64,000 nt of DNA from Fructobacillus parabroussonetiae (GTDB taxonomy: Bacteria; Bacillota; Bacilli; Lactobacillales; Lactobacillaceae). Below the pieces are notes generated by a model. That model did not search any database. It was given only the letters and a program-made list of their open reading frames with translations, and was not told the origin of the DNA. The translations under genes were made by a program, and so were the position numbers. The stretch spans positions 1-64,000 of the forward strand of contig NZ_JAAMFL010000006.1 in NCBI RefSeq assembly GCF_018437265.1, written 5' to 3'. Shown here piece by piece: positions 44,938-54,921 of the stretch; the stretch's first letter is position 1, and each line of letters starts with the position of its first letter.

Positions 44938-45777
44938 TCACGCATCCAAATCGGTTTCTCTTAATTTATCCATCGGTAGGCCAAGCGCCTTGGCACGTTT
45001 CATCGCCGCATGACCAACTTTAACGACTTTTACCGGATGACCCGGATTTTGTATAATCGTTTCAATTTCAGGTGCTAAAGCACCATTTTCATCAAAAAGG
45101 CCTTGAGGCAAGGCCAAAACCGACTGTTTGGCAATGGTTGCCAGACTACCCGCTGAGGTAATCTCGACCTCTTGATCGTCTTGTAAGGAAGCCAAAAGGT
45201 CCTGCTCGGCTGCCTCATAGCTAGGATAGCCTTGACCATTTACCAGCGCATAGTTTCGCCTTTTTTCAAAATAAAAATCCGAACGGCTGGCGGCCGCATC
45301 CCCAAAGTAAAAGTCGGATTGAAGTAATTGCCCGCGATTAAAGTACTGTTTGGCAAAAAGCTGCCCTGTCCGCAGATAAATATCTTTTCGACTAATTGCT
45401 TGATCCTGGTCTAGCCAAGAAATCGCCTGCACCAAGTAGTAGCTATCCGCAAACAAAATCACATCGGCAATCCGTTGCCCAGCAGAAGAGAGGGTCACCA
45501 GCCCTTCTTCAGAGAGATTAATTTGTCCCTGGTTAGGAACGGCCAGATCAAACAGGAAGAGCCCCTCCCCATCAGGCCATTCCGATAGAAACCGCTGGCT
45601 TGCCATATCAAAAACCCGATCAAGGGCTAAGCCAAGTTGTTGACAAATCGCTTTGGCGTCTTCATGTGGCTGAAAGAGATACAAAAAGTCAGCCTTTCCA
45701 CGCCGCACCTGCTCAATTTGCCAATTCACGGCTGGATCGGCACGCTGATCGAAGGAAGTAATCAGTTCAATTGTCAT
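44938..45777 (-). CDS. gtfB: Accessory Sec glycosylation chaperone GtfB, short form
   Basis: A 279-residue protein. Position directly after gtfA and the pattern IADVILFADSYYLVQAISWLDQD ... KDIYLRTGQLFAKQYFNRGQ suggest the N-terminal part of GtfB, the non-catalytic partner that makes GtfA bind the Ser-rich acceptor. Known GtfB proteins are about 440 residues; this one is much shorter and would lack the C-terminal half. I place the start at 45777, with GGAGG 7 bases upstream; the frame goes on to 45822. It overlaps gtfA by 11 bases. Assignment is by context and partial similarity. Confidence 0.7.
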   Translation of the reverse strand: MTIELITSFDQRADPAVNWQIEQVRRGKADFLYLFQPHEDAKAICQQLGLALDRVFDMASQRFLSEWPDGEGLFLFDLAVPNQGQINLSEEGLVTLSSAGQRIADVILFADSYYLVQAISWLDQDQAISRKDIYLRTGQLFAKQYFNRGQLLQSDFYFGDAAASRSDFYFEKRRNYALVNGQGYPSYEAAEQDLLASLQDDQEVEITSAGSLATIAKQSVLALPQGLFDENGALAPEIETIIQNPGHPVKVVKVGHAAMKRAKALGLPMDKLRETDLDA

Positions 45778-47239
45778 GAAGGTCCTCCAATACACGTTTC
45801 CAGGCAAGGGCAACCGTGTCAAGACGATAGCGTTGTGCCGTCTGATAGGCCCCTTCTCTTAAAGCGGGTAAGAACGCTTGAACACGCAATACCCCTTGGA
45901 CCATTCCCGCCACGTTTTCATTCAATGCGGCATCACGAGGTTGAAAGTCAACGAGCGCACCATTTTGACCATCTGAAATCAATTCTTGCGCGCCATACTC
46001 ATTTTTGTATGACACAATGGGCAACCCCTGCGAAAGGGCTTCGAGATAAGTCAGACCAAAGCCTTCAGAATAAGAAGCCGAGAGGTAGAGATCGGCTTTT
46101 GCAAAATCCTCTGCCAGGTTTTGCGAGAGCCCAGCGAGATGAACATCCTGTTTTAAGCCCTGCTCATCAATGAGCTGCTGCAGTTTCTCTTTTTCCTGAC
46201 CACTGCCATAAATCGTTAACGCACTGGCCAAACCAGCCCGCTTCAAAGCCGCCACAGTTAAAATCAACTGATCAAGATGCTTTTCTGGATGCAGTCGTGA
46301 AGCGGTCACTAGTTGGAGCTTTTCGTCTGGCCGTTGACCTTGGCTCTTCTTCACAGAAGTCCCTTCATTAACAAAGCCAACCGGAACGACTCGGACTTTA
46401 TTCAAAGCCGCTCGGTCATAGCCCAACTGATCAAAATCAGCTCGCAGGACGTTTTGTTGCCGTTTTGTTGCCACCACAACGGCATCATAAGCCGCCAAGT
46501 GGTTGGCAACGTATTGATAAAACTGGTTAAAGACCAGCCGCTTGCCCTCACGGGAAAGGCGATGATCAGCATGAATCATCGCGATGAGTCGGTCATTGTC
46601 TTGTCGATTCTTTTGCGAAACGAAGTATTCGTCGTAATCCAAGCCACGATCAAAAAAGTAGGCACTTGGACCGAAGAAGGCTTGGACCCGCTTTAGAAAA
46701 AAGGCTAACAAGGCATAAAAATTCTGAAAATAATGGGACTGACCGTTAAAATTTTCCAGCAAAATACTGGTCATCTCCCGCCGATTATCCACCTGACGAT
46801 AGGACCAAGAAAGTCGCCGTTGCCCACGCATCAAGACAACCTGCGCATCAGAAACCAGATAGAGCTGTTTTTCTTCCTGCCAGATTTTTTCTTTCATCCG
46901 CTTGATCAGATAACCAGCCGTTGCCTGCTCCACCACGACCCGGTCCGTCTTCGTAAAGTCCTTGACCGCCGTTTGCTCGTAGGGCACAACGTCTTCATGA
47001 TGCAAGCCGTTTTCCAAATAGTCGTCCGGGTCATCGGCCATCAAATAATCATATAAATTTAAAACCGCCTGTTCCGGTATTGCCCATTCCTTGGTATGCT
47101 CATGTAATTTTGGCAAAAGATCTGAAAAGACCAATTTAGCTGGTTCGTCGATATGGGAAAAGGCAGTTAGTCGGTAGAATTGGGCATGCTCCACACCGGA
47201 GTTTCCATGGCCCATCCCCTTATTCAAGAAAAAATTCAT
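45767..47239 (-). CDS. gtfA: Accessory Sec glycosyltransferase GtfA
   Basis: A 490-residue GT4-type (GT-B) glycosyltransferase. NKGMGHGNSGVEHAQFYR at the N-terminus is the GtfA acceptor/nucleotide loop. LVTASRLHPEKHLDQLI opens the second Rossmann domain and SYSEGFGLTYLEALSQGLP (Glu near 396) is the E(x7)E donor site. GtfA with GtfB adds GlcNAc to Ser/Thr of the accessory-Sec substrate in the cytosol. This is the first gene of the operon; AGGGG lies 5 bases before the ATG. Likely client: the KxYKxGKxW protein at 325-2751 or relatives elsewhere. Confidence 0.9.
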   Translation of the reverse strand: MNFFLNKGMGHGNSGVEHAQFYRLTAFSHIDEPAKLVFSDLLPKLHEHTKEWAIPEQAVLNLYDYLMADDPDDYLENGLHHEDVVPYEQTAVKDFTKTDRVVVEQATAGYLIKRMKEKIWQEEKQLYLVSDAQVVLMRGQRRLSWSYRQVDNRREMTSILLENFNGQSHYFQNFYALLAFFLKRVQAFFGPSAYFFDRGLDYDEYFVSQKNRQDNDRLIAMIHADHRLSREGKRLVFNQFYQYVANHLAAYDAVVVATKRQQNVLRADFDQLGYDRAALNKVRVVPVGFVNEGTSVKKSQGQRPDEKLQLVTASRLHPEKHLDQLILTVAALKRAGLASALTIYGSGQEKEKLQQLIDEQGLKQDVHLAGLSQNLAEDFAKADLYLSASYSEGFGLTYLEALSQGLPIVSYKNEYGAQELISDGQNGALVDFQPRDAALNENVAGMVQGVLRVQAFLPALREGAYQTAQRYRLDTVALAWKRVLEDLHDN

Positions 47240-47317
47240 CCGAACCCCTCTCCCTTCGATTTCAATCGCAATAGACTAAGCAAGCAGTCAATCATGTGAC
47301 CGTTGGTTTTTCAAAGC

Positions 47318-48307
47318 TTACCGCGCGTTTTGAACTTGAATAGCGGTAATGATGGCGACTTTGTAAACGTCTTCTTCGGAACAACCGCGTGAAAGATCGG
47401 AAACTGGCTTAGCTAAACCTTGTAGAATGGGTCCCATTGCTTCAAAATCGCCCAAACGTTGGGCAATCTTATAGCCAATGTTTCCAGCTTCCAAACTAGG
47501 AAAGACAAAGACGTTGGCCTGACCGGCGACGGTTGAACCAGCGGCTTTCGCCTTTCCAACGGATGGTACGAGAGCGGCATCGAATTGCAGTTCCCCATCG
47601 ATCTGGTCCGCCAATTCAGGGGCGAGTTCCTTTGCCAACTTCGTTGCTTCGATGACCTTATCGACCATCTCGCCCTTGGCTGACCCCTTCGTTGAGAATG
47701 AAAGCATGGCAATCTTTGGATCGACACCAAAGGCCTTCGCCGTTTCCGCCGATTGAATGGCCACCTGTGCCATGGTTTCAGCATCGAGTTCAATGTTAAT
47801 TGCACAGTCTGCAAATACATAGCGCTGATCACCCTTTTGCAAGAAGAAGGCACCCGAAATTCGCTTCGACCCTGGCGCTGTCTTAATCAATTGCAAAGCC
47901 GGACGAACCGTGTCACCCGTTGGGTGAACAGCGCCCGAAACCATCCCGTCAGCCTGGCCCATTTGCACCATCATCGTTCCAAAATAGTTGACGTCTTGGA
48001 GCCATTTTTCAGCTGTTTCCTGATCGGTTTTGCCGTTTCGACGTTCCACCAATGCCGCAACCATGGCGGACTTTTCGGCAGCTGCCAGTGTTTTAGGATC
48101 AATCACCTGGATTGGTGACAGATCAAAGCCAGCGGCTTCGGCATTTTCTTGAATGGTTGTTAAATCACCCAAAAGAATCGGTTTCACCAGGCCCTCGTCA
48201 GCCAAACGAAGCACTGCGCCCTGAATTCGAGGGTCTTCTCCTTCTGGGAAAACCAAAGAAATTTGGTCATCTTGAATCTTTTCTTTTAATTCGTCAAAAA
48301 GTGCCAT
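47318..48307 (-). CDS. pta: Phosphate acetyltransferase
   Basis: A 329-residue enzyme that interconverts acetyl-CoA and acetyl phosphate. MVSGAVHPTGDTVRPALQLI and IAMLSFSTKGSAKG are Pta signatures, as is the C-terminal GNIGYKIAQRLGDFEAMGPILQG. The start at 48307 has GAGGAG upstream; the longer frame to 48337 has none. TGCTATAAT ending at 48343 on the minus strand is a clear extended -10. It ends 78 bases before gtfA, with no obvious terminator, so read-through into the gtfA operon is possible. Confidence 0.96.
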   Translation of the reverse strand: MALFDELKEKIQDDQISLVFPEGEDPRIQGAVLRLADEGLVKPILLGDLTTIQENAEAAGFDLSPIQVIDPKTLAAAEKSAMVAALVERRNGKTDQETAEKWLQDVNYFGTMMVQMGQADGMVSGAVHPTGDTVRPALQLIKTAPGSKRISGAFFLQKGDQRYVFADCAINIELDAETMAQVAIQSAETAKAFGVDPKIAMLSFSTKGSAKGEMVDKVIEATKLAKELAPELADQIDGELQFDAALVPSVGKAKAAGSTVAGQANVFVFPSLEAGNIGYKIAQRLGDFEAMGPILQGLAKPVSDLSRGCSEEDVYKVAIITAIQVQNAR

Positions 48308-48370
48308 TACACACGCTCCTCTTCCGTCTTTCTTCAATTTAAATTATAGCAAAGTCCGCTTGGATTCGTC

Positions 48371-49045
48371 TTATTCCAGCCAGTTTATTGGTGAAAGTGA
48401 AGCCTTTTTTAAGAATTGATTGGTTCTTGAAAAGGGTTTGGAACCAAAAAATCCTCGGTAGGCCGACAACGGGCTTGGATGGGGAGATTGAATGATTAAG
48501 TGCCGACTTTGATCAATGAGCTTTGCCTTCTTTTGAGCAAAACTACCCCATAAGATAAAGACTTTTGGACGAGGATCAGCGGAAGCCACCTGAATCGTTG
48601 CATCCGTCAACCTTTCCCAAATTTGACCTTGATGGGCATTGGCTTGTCCCTCTTTGACCGTTAAGACGGCGTTTAAAAGCAAAACACCTTGTTTTGCCCA
48701 GGAGCTAAGGTCCTGGTGCGATCGAGTCTGCCCCTCATCATCTGCTACTTCTTTTAAAATATTACGTAGGGATGGGGGCGTTTTCATGCCGTCTGGAACA
48801 GAAAAAGATAAGCCCTGCGCCTGGCCCGGTTGATGGTAGGGGTCTTGGCCAATCAGCACGACTTTGACTTGTTCAATGGGCGTTTCTTGGTAGGCCGCAA
48901 AGACTCGGTTACGAAGCGGATAAGTTGGGACAGCTTCTTTGTATGTCCGATCCAAAAAACGTTCCGCCTCATTTTGATAATCAGCGGGCAGAAAAGCCGC
49001 TAGTTTAGGATCCCAGGAGGACCCTGTTAGATGAAATGCCACCAT
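48371..49045 (-). CDS. ung: Uracil-DNA glycosylase
   Basis: A 224-residue family 1 UDG that removes uracil from DNA. VVLIGQDPYHQPGQAQG holds the catalytic Asp and the water-activating loop, FILWGSFAQ the uracil pocket, and HPSPLSAYRGFFG the minor-groove intercalation loop. AGGAG lies 9 bases before the ATG at 49045. Confidence 0.96.
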   Translation of the reverse strand: MVAFHLTGSSWDPKLAAFLPADYQNEAERFLDRTYKEAVPTYPLRNRVFAAYQETPIEQVKVVLIGQDPYHQPGQAQGLSFSVPDGMKTPPSLRNILKEVADDEGQTRSHQDLSSWAKQGVLLLNAVLTVKEGQANAHQGQIWERLTDATIQVASADPRPKVFILWGSFAQKKAKLIDQSRHLIIQSPHPSPLSAYRGFFGSKPFSRTNQFLKKASLSPINWLE

Positions 49046-49121
49046 GCTATACTACTCCTAGAAAGGTTCTCCCTCTACTTTACCAGAGGGGCGTTTCGAA
49101 TCAATAACAAGGGAAGAAAAG

Positions 49122-49856
49122 ATGCTCAATCAATCGGTTTTGGACTCACTGACAACACGTTACAAGGACCGTCCGGTCATTCTCGAAAAAATCCAAGCCG
49201 TTTCAACCTGCCTTGCTGACCTAAAACAACAACGCTTGCCAAAAGTCGCCCTACCAAAATTGCTTTATAGTCAAAAAAAGCTGGAACGTGATCCCGCTTT
49301 GCTTCCCTTAGACGAAGCCTTTGGCGACTTACGGCAAAGTCTAATCGCCGACTTTGGCATCTGGTTTTTACCAAACGAACAATTGATCGACGATCTCGAA
49401 AACTTTATTGCGGGCCGCCCCGTCATCGAACTAATGGCCGGTAACGCCCTACTAACGGCCGCCCTATTGAAGCGGGGAATCCAGGCCAGCGCCACCGATA
49501 CACTCGACTGGCAGGGACAGGATAACGAGCGCCCCACCCCTTGGACACCGGTCAAAGAAGAAGCAGCGCTGAAAACCGTGCAAAGGGCCATTGCCCAAGC
49601 GAAAGAAGAACCGAATTCCAGCCTTCCCGTCTTTATCCTGGCCTGGGCGCCAAACGGTGATGAAAGCGACTGGCAAATTCTTTGCGAACTGCGAAAAAGC
49701 CAACGACCATTTGATTTGCTAGTCATTGGCGAAAAAGACGGCGACACGAATTCCCAAGCGTTTTGGTCATCAGCCAAACTCAGCCAGCCGTCAACACTCA
49801 ACGGGCACTACCAAGCCTTTGATGCCTATCAAGACGCCATCTACTTGGCCAAGTAA
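49122..49856 (+). CDS. SAM-dependent methyltransferase-like protein
   Basis: A 244-residue protein of unknown role. RPVIELMAGNALLTAALLKRGIQASATDT near residue 93 looks like motif I and the acidic second strand of a class I methyltransferase. LPVFILAWAPNGDESDWQ near residue 167 would be motif IV. The N-terminal 90 residues are helical. Target unknown. GGGAAG lies before the ATG. It is divergent from ung and ends in an unusually long hairpin. Confidence 0.65.
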   Translation: MLNQSVLDSLTTRYKDRPVILEKIQAVSTCLADLKQQRLPKVALPKLLYSQKKLERDPALLPLDEAFGDLRQSLIADFGIWFLPNEQLIDDLENFIAGRPVIELMAGNALLTAALLKRGIQASATDTLDWQGQDNERPTPWTPVKEEAALKTVQRAIAQAKEEPNSSLPVFILAWAPNGDESDWQILCELRKSQRPFDLLVIGEKDGDTNSQAFWSSAKLSQPSTLNGHYQAFDAYQDAIYLAK

Positions 49857-49865
49857 CGGGCAAAC

Positions 49866-49933
49866 AAAAAAGAGCCGATTGTGATCAGAAAGCTAAAATT
49901 GAGGCTTTCGAGCACGATGGGGCTCTTTTTTTA
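49866..49933. terminator. Long bidirectional hairpin terminator
   Basis: Outer arms AAAAAAGAGCC and GGGCTCTTTTTTT enclose two further paired segments (GATTGTG with CACGATG, AGAAAGC with GCTTTCG), about 65 bases in all. It serves the convergent methyltransferase-like gene and cls. Confidence 0.8.
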
Positions 49934-51382
49934 TAGAATTGGCGCCAGCAAACGGGAAGCCACCTGTTTAAATCGTAACCAACGACTCTGCCGACGGAAG
50001 CTTTCTTCGCTTTGAAGGCTCGACTGTTCGATATCTTTTTCATAAGTCGCCGCCAGTTGTTCCGTGACGGATTGGTCATACAAGAAAGCGTTCACTTCAA
50101 AATTCAGCTTAAACGAGCGAAAGTCAAAGTTTGCGGATCCAACGGAAGCCAATTGGTCGTCTACGACCATTGTTTTGGCGTGCAAAAAACCGTTTTGATA
50201 ATAATAAATCTTAATGCCGTCCTTTACCAACTGAGAGGCAAAGTACTGGGTCGCCCGATAAACAAACATATGATCCGGCATGCAGGGCACCATGATGCGA
50301 ACATCCACGCCCGAATTCGCAGCAATTCGCAAGGCGTCAATTGTCGAATCATCCGGAATCAAATAAGGGGTTTGAATCCAGCAACGCTTTTTAGCCAACT
50401 GAATCAAGCGAATGTAGCCCATCTTAATTTGTTCGTCATCCGAATCCGGACCGGACGTCACAATTTGCAAATCCGTTCGGCCCGCTGGCTGATCGGACAG
50501 CGCTGGGAAGTAGCGATCGGCCGTCACATCCATCGGTGCCTTTAGGACCGAGGCGTTCCAATCCAAGAGAAAGTGCTCTTGTAGATCATAGACGGCAGAC
50601 CCCTGGATTTTTAAATGCGTATCGCGCCAGTGACCGAATTTCTTTTTACGGCCAAGGTACTGATCCCCAATATTAAAGCCGCCAACATAGCCCACACGGC
50701 CATCCACCACCACAATTTTGCGGTGATCACGAAAGTTCAGCTGGAAGTTAATCAAGTTAAAGCGCCGTTTCAAAAATGGCGCCGCGTGACCGCCAGCGGC
50801 TCTTAATGGTGCAAAGAAACGGGCCGTCGTCCCCGCTGATCCAAGTGAATCGTAGAGGACATGAACCTCGACACCGGCCTGGGCACGTTCGACTAAGAGA
50901 TCAAGGATTTCGTGTCCCAAATCATCCGAGTAAAAGGTGTAAAACTCCAGGTTGATACTTTCCTCGGCCTGTCTCAAACTACGTTTCAACCGTTCGAAAA
51001 AGTCCCGGCCCGACGTCAATACCTGGACTTCATTATTACTAGCCAAAGGCGTTTGATTAATCCGTTGAAACATCGTGACCAATGAGCGGGCCGACCGTGG
51101 CAGTTCTGCAACACGCTCGTTGTTGGTTGAACCCGGTGCGGCTTTGATACGTTGCTGAATCTTTTGATCAATGGCTGATGCGTCCTGCCCTTGAAAGGCA
51201 AAGAGCCGTTTAGCCGGCAGCTTTCGACCGGCAAAGGAATAGAGCACAAAGCCGAAGACAGGCAAAAAAATCAGCAGTAGAATCCAGGCCCAAGTTGCCG
51301 CGATATCACGTGGTTCACGAAAGACTGTTAAAACAGCCAAAATCGTGTTTAGCGTAACAATGATTGTCCAGAGATCGGCCAT
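49931..51382 (-). CDS. cls: Cardiolipin synthase
   Basis: A 483-residue phospholipase-D-family enzyme joining two phosphatidylglycerols into cardiolipin. Two N-terminal membrane segments (residues 5-55) are followed by two HKD sites: HRKIVVVDGRVGYVGGFNIG near residue 220 and HAKTMVVDDQLASVGSANFD near 400. Length equals typical Firmicutes Cls. It starts 31 bases after apt and could be the last gene of the rimM-trmD-rnz-recJ-apt run. Confidence 0.95.
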   Translation of the reverse strand: MADLWTIIVTLNTILAVLTVFREPRDIAATWAWILLLIFLPVFGFVLYSFAGRKLPAKRLFAFQGQDASAIDQKIQQRIKAAPGSTNNERVAELPRSARSLVTMFQRINQTPLASNNEVQVLTSGRDFFERLKRSLRQAEESINLEFYTFYSDDLGHEILDLLVERAQAGVEVHVLYDSLGSAGTTARFFAPLRAAGGHAAPFLKRRFNLINFQLNFRDHRKIVVVDGRVGYVGGFNIGDQYLGRKKKFGHWRDTHLKIQGSAVYDLQEHFLLDWNASVLKAPMDVTADRYFPALSDQPAGRTDLQIVTSGPDSDDEQIKMGYIRLIQLAKKRCWIQTPYLIPDDSTIDALRIAANSGVDVRIMVPCMPDHMFVYRATQYFASQLVKDGIKIYYYQNGFLHAKTMVVDDQLASVGSANFDFRSFKLNFEVNAFLYDQSVTEQLAATYEKDIEQSSLQSEESFRRQSRWLRFKQVASRLLAPIL

Positions 51383-51413
51383 TAATTGCCCTTCTTACTT
51401 CCTACTTTGCTTC

Positions 51414-51947
51414 TTAGTATTCCATCAATGCCAAGAATGGCACTTCGCCAGCCTGCATGATCTTTTCACGGCCGTGCAAAGCTTCTAGCTCAATGATAAA
51501 GGCCACACCGGCCACAACGCCACCAAGCTTCTCGATGATCTGACGGGTCGCGTTAATCGTACCGCCCGTCGCCAACAAATCATCCACAATCAAGACACGT
51601 TGTCCTGGCTGAATCGCATCCTCATGGATTTCCAATTCGTTCACACCACCGTATTCCAGGGTGTAGGAAGCCGACACGGCCTTACGGGGAAGCTTTCCGA
51701 CTTTTCGAGCGGGAACAAAGCCAACGCCCATCGTATAAGCCAAAGGCGAGCCAACGATGAAGCCACGGGATTCAGGACCCGCAATCAAATCGACGTCCAA
51801 ATCCTTGGCAAAGTCCTTAATTTGGTCAATGGCATCGCGATAAGCCGCGCCATTTCCCATCAAAGGCGAAATATCACGGAAGGTCACGCCTTCTTCAGGA
51901 TAGTTCTCCACGGAAGCAACGTAATCATGTAAATCAATTTTAGTCAT
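51414..51947 (-). CDS. apt: Adenine phosphoribosyltransferase
   Basis: A 177-residue purine salvage enzyme converting adenine and PRPP to [17 protein letters not shown] at the start and the PRPP loop [14 protein letters not shown] are standard. GAGG precedes the ATG. It lies 18 bases after recJ, a pairing conserved in many Firmicutes. Confidence 0.96.
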   Translation of the reverse strand: MTKIDLHDYVASVENYPEEGVTFRDISPLMGNGAAYRDAIDQIKDFAKDLDVDLIAGPESRGFIVGSPLAYTMGVGFVPARKVGKLPRKAVSASYTLEYGGVNELEIHEDAIQPGQRVLIVDDLLATGGTINATRQIIEKLGGVVAGVAFIIELEALHGREKIMQAGEVPFLALMEY

Positions 51948-51965
51948 TATTTTTCCTCAAACCGG

Positions 51966-53954
51966 TTAACCGGCAAAATACCGTCGATAGGTGATCGACT
52001 CGTCCAAAGCCCGCTTTTGTTTTTGCTGCAGGCAACGGACGTGTCCATCCTCCATTTTAACAAAGCCAAGATCCAAAAAGACCTGGATCATTAATTTAAA
52101 TTCTGTTTCGTCGATTGACAGTTCAATCAAGACTGCCGGCAAATCGGAAACAATTGCCCGTTCTTGTTCTTTATACAAGTATTTGTACAAATTGGCAAAG
52201 TCCTGCTTGGACCGTTTAAAGGTAGCAGAGGCCGCTGTTGCTTGCTTCTTTGCAAAGGAAACATCCTCGAGCATCAGCTGCAACCGTGTCCGGCCAGCAA
52301 AGTGATTGACACCGACTGTTCCGGCCATCGTCGCCTGTTTGCTTCCTTCAGCTGCCAGAACCAGTTCGGGTTGGTTAAAGGCCAAAGCCTCAACAGGACC
52401 ACGCCCACCATTAAAGAGCAACTTTAAGTGCTTCTTTTCCGAACCTAGCGCCTTAGCTTCGTTTAACGGCACATCCTTTAATCCAACAACCGGTTGGGCA
52501 TTGCCCTCACCAAATGGTTCCAAGACCGCCAGCTGATCATAAAAGTCCTTGGTCAACATCGCTGGATCCATGACCAAATTAACGGCCAGGGGCGCTTCTT
52601 CAAAGGCGAGCTTTCCACCAGCCTCACGCAGCTCGGCGCGTACCTGATCAAGCTTTTCTTCGGCAATGGCAATTCCCAAAGCCCCGGCATGGCCACCAAA
52701 GGACTCATAATCCTCTTGAAAGTCCGCCATGAAGGCATGCAGGTCAAAGTCGCCATAGGAACGACCCGAGCCCTTATACAGGCCATCCACGTGTGTCATG
52801 ACCACCACCGGCTTGGCGACAACAGCCGTCAGTCGGGCAGCGACAATACCAAGAATTCCCTGATGCCAATCTTCACCAGCAATCAGCAAAACGGGAGCCG
52901 CAGCCATTTCAGCTGACAGCGCCTGTTCCTTTGCCTCATCGAAGACCCGATCGGCCAATTCCCGACGCTGGTTGTTTAATTCTTCGATTTGCTTTGCCAA
53001 GGACTTGGCTTCTTCCTCGTCCTTTGTTTTTAACAAGTCCAGGCCGAGACTAGCATCCCCTAAACGGCCAATCGCGTTTAAACGCGGCGCAATTTTAAAG
53101 CCGACAGTCTCAGATAACACGGCGGCATCCTTTGGCTGCTTGGCCGACTTAAGCAATGCTTGGAGGCCAGGACGGGGGTTCGTCTCAATCTCTTTCAAGC
53201 CCCAAGTCACAAAGGCGCGGTTTTCATCCGTCAGTGACACAACATCGGCAATCGCCCCCATTGCCACCAGGTCAAAGAATTCGGTTGGCAGGTCCGTCAG
53301 ACTTTCGGCCGGCATGCCATCCTGTAAGACGGCCTGTGCGACTTTGAAAGCGACACCAGCACCGGATAGGTCGCCAAAGGGATAGTGCCCTTCTGGATGC
53401 CGTGGGTGAATCACCGCAACGGCATCGGGTAATTCGTCGGGCAGCGCATGGTGATCCGTCACCACGACGTCGACTCCCTGAGCCTTTGCCCAGTCGATGG
53501 CCGCTTTTCCAGAAACCCCGTTGTCGACCGTGATAATGAGTGTTGCCCCAGTTTCATCAATCAAACGCGCATAGGTCGCCTGGTTCGGTCCATAGCCGTC
53601 TGTAAAACGGTTGGGCACATATGGGTGGACATCAGCGCCCAGAGAAAGCAGCGCCTCGGTCATGATGGTGGTCGAGGTTAAGCCATCGACATCATAATCA
53701 CCATAGACGAGAATTGTCTCTCCTGAAAAAACGGCCTCTTGAATCCGTTCCACCGCTTCTGTCATTTGGTAAAAGTCGGCTGGATCGTGTAACTGTTCAA
53801 AGGAGGGATTCAAGAAGGCCTGTGCCTCCTTGACCGTTTTGAGGCCCTTTTGAACTAAAAAGCCAGCCGTGACAGGGCCAAGGCCCAAGTCATTTTGAAG
53901 ACGCTGACTGGCGGCAGCGTCAGGCTGTGCCATTACTTGCCACTTTCTACTCAT
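51966..53954 (-). CDS. recJ: Single-stranded-DNA-specific exonuclease RecJ
   Basis: A 662-residue DHH-family exonuclease. [16 protein letters not shown] holds the first metal-binding motif, [13 protein letters not shown] the DHH motif, and SVDNGVSG-like and GGHAGALG segments the DHHA1 domain. The start at 53954 has AAGGAG 4-5 bases upstream and overlaps the end of rnz by eight bases; the frame upstream of it is inside rnz. It is shorter than the B. subtilis protein (about 786), the difference lying in the C-terminal region. The last 120 residues are poorly recognisable to me. Confidence 0.92.
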   Translation of the reverse strand: MSRKWQVMAQPDAAASQRLQNDLGLGPVTAGFLVQKGLKTVKEAQAFLNPSFEQLHDPADFYQMTEAVERIQEAVFSGETILVYGDYDVDGLTSTTIMTEALLSLGADVHPYVPNRFTDGYGPNQATYARLIDETGATLIITVDNGVSGKAAIDWAKAQGVDVVVTDHHALPDELPDAVAVIHPRHPEGHYPFGDLSGAGVAFKVAQAVLQDGMPAESLTDLPTEFFDLVAMGAIADVVSLTDENRAFVTWGLKEIETNPRPGLQALLKSAKQPKDAAVLSETVGFKIAPRLNAIGRLGDASLGLDLLKTKDEEEAKSLAKQIEELNNQRRELADRVFDEAKEQALSAEMAAAPVLLIAGEDWHQGILGIVAARLTAVVAKPVVVMTHVDGLYKGSGRSYGDFDLHAFMADFQEDYESFGGHAGALGIAIAEEKLDQVRAELREAGGKLAFEEAPLAVNLVMDPAMLTKDFYDQLAVLEPFGEGNAQPVVGLKDVPLNEAKALGSEKKHLKLLFNGGRGPVEALAFNQPELVLAAEGSKQATMAGTVGVNHFAGRTRLQLMLEDVSFAKKQATAASATFKRSKQDFANLYKYLYKEQERAIVSDLPAVLIELSIDETEFKLMIQVFLDLGFVKMEDGHVRCLQQKQKRALDESITYRRYFAG

Positions 53955-54897
53955 GCTGCTCCTTTTCAAATGGGACGTCGACCACGTCCAAGTCGCGAGC
54001 AACATACGTGTTTGCGAATAGTTTGTGAACGTCAGAAATAAACTTTTGTAAGAGTGGGCCAATGTACCGTGCCGAAACATGGGTTAGCACTAGCTTCTTA
54101 ACGCCAGCCTTTTGGGCAAGGTTCGCTGCATCACGAGAAGTTGAGTGCCCGTGGGCACGAGCCATCTTTCCTTCATCCTTGGACATGCCATAGGTTGCTT
54201 CGTGAACTAAGACGTCGGCACCTTCTGCCAAGAAAAGTTCGGAATCGGCAGGCATCGTGTCAAAGATGATGGTTATCACGCGACCTGGTTGTGCGGGTCC
54301 CAGGTAATCCTGGCCATTCACCGTACGGCCATCGTCTAGGATCACGGTTTCCCCTGCCTTTAAACGACCGTATACAGGTCCTGACGGAATCTTATCCGCC
54401 CGGACTTTGTCGATCAGCAGTTCGCCGGCGTGTGGTTTTTCTTCCACTCGGAAGCCCCAGGCCGCCATTCGATGACGCAATGGTGCTGCAACGACTTTGA
54501 AGGTTTCATCCTCAAAAATCGTTCCCTCTTCAATTTCTACGTAGTGGATTGGATAAGAAAGATGGGTTTCCGATACGCGTAGGGCTGTTGTAATAAAGCT
54601 CTTCACGCCCTTTGGCCCATAGATTGTCAACGGTTCATTCTTATCAGCACCTTGGAAGGAGCGCGAAGAAAGCAAGCCAGGAAGCCCGAAAATATGGTCA
54701 CCGTGAAGATGTGAAATAAAGATCTTTTCAATCTTTCGAGGCCGAATCGTCGTTTTTAAAATTTGGTGTTGCGTTGCTTCCCCCACGTCGAAAAGCCAGA
54801 CAGCGTTTCGCTCGTCCAGCAAACGGAGGGCAATGCTTGCGACATTGCGGAATTTTGATGGTTGACCGGAACCGGTCCCTAAAAATTCTAATTCCAT
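53947..54897 (-). CDS. rnz: Ribonuclease Z
   Basis: A 316-residue metallo-beta-lactamase-fold tRNase that cuts the 3' trailer of tRNA precursors. [14 protein letters not shown] at the start, [16 protein letters not shown] as the zinc-binding HxHxDH motif, and the C-terminal LVHEATYG and [10 protein letters not shown] histidines match RNase Z. Both tRNAs seen in the window lack an encoded CCA, which fits with a need for this enzyme. It lies 24 bases after trmD. Confidence 0.96.
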   Translation of the reverse strand: MELEFLGTGSGQPSKFRNVASIALRLLDERNAVWLFDVGEATQHQILKTTIRPRKIEKIFISHLHGDHIFGLPGLLSSRSFQGADKNEPLTIYGPKGVKSFITTALRVSETHLSYPIHYVEIEEGTIFEDETFKVVAAPLRHRMAAWGFRVEEKPHAGELLIDKVRADKIPSGPVYGRLKAGETVILDDGRTVNGQDYLGPAQPGRVITIIFDTMPADSELFLAEGADVLVHEATYGMSKDEGKMARAHGHSTSRDAANLAQKAGVKKLVLTHVSARYIGPLLQKFISDVHKLFANTYVARDLDVVDVPFEKEQHE

Positions 54898-54921
54898 CGA
54901 TTTTACCTCGAATTGAGTGAA

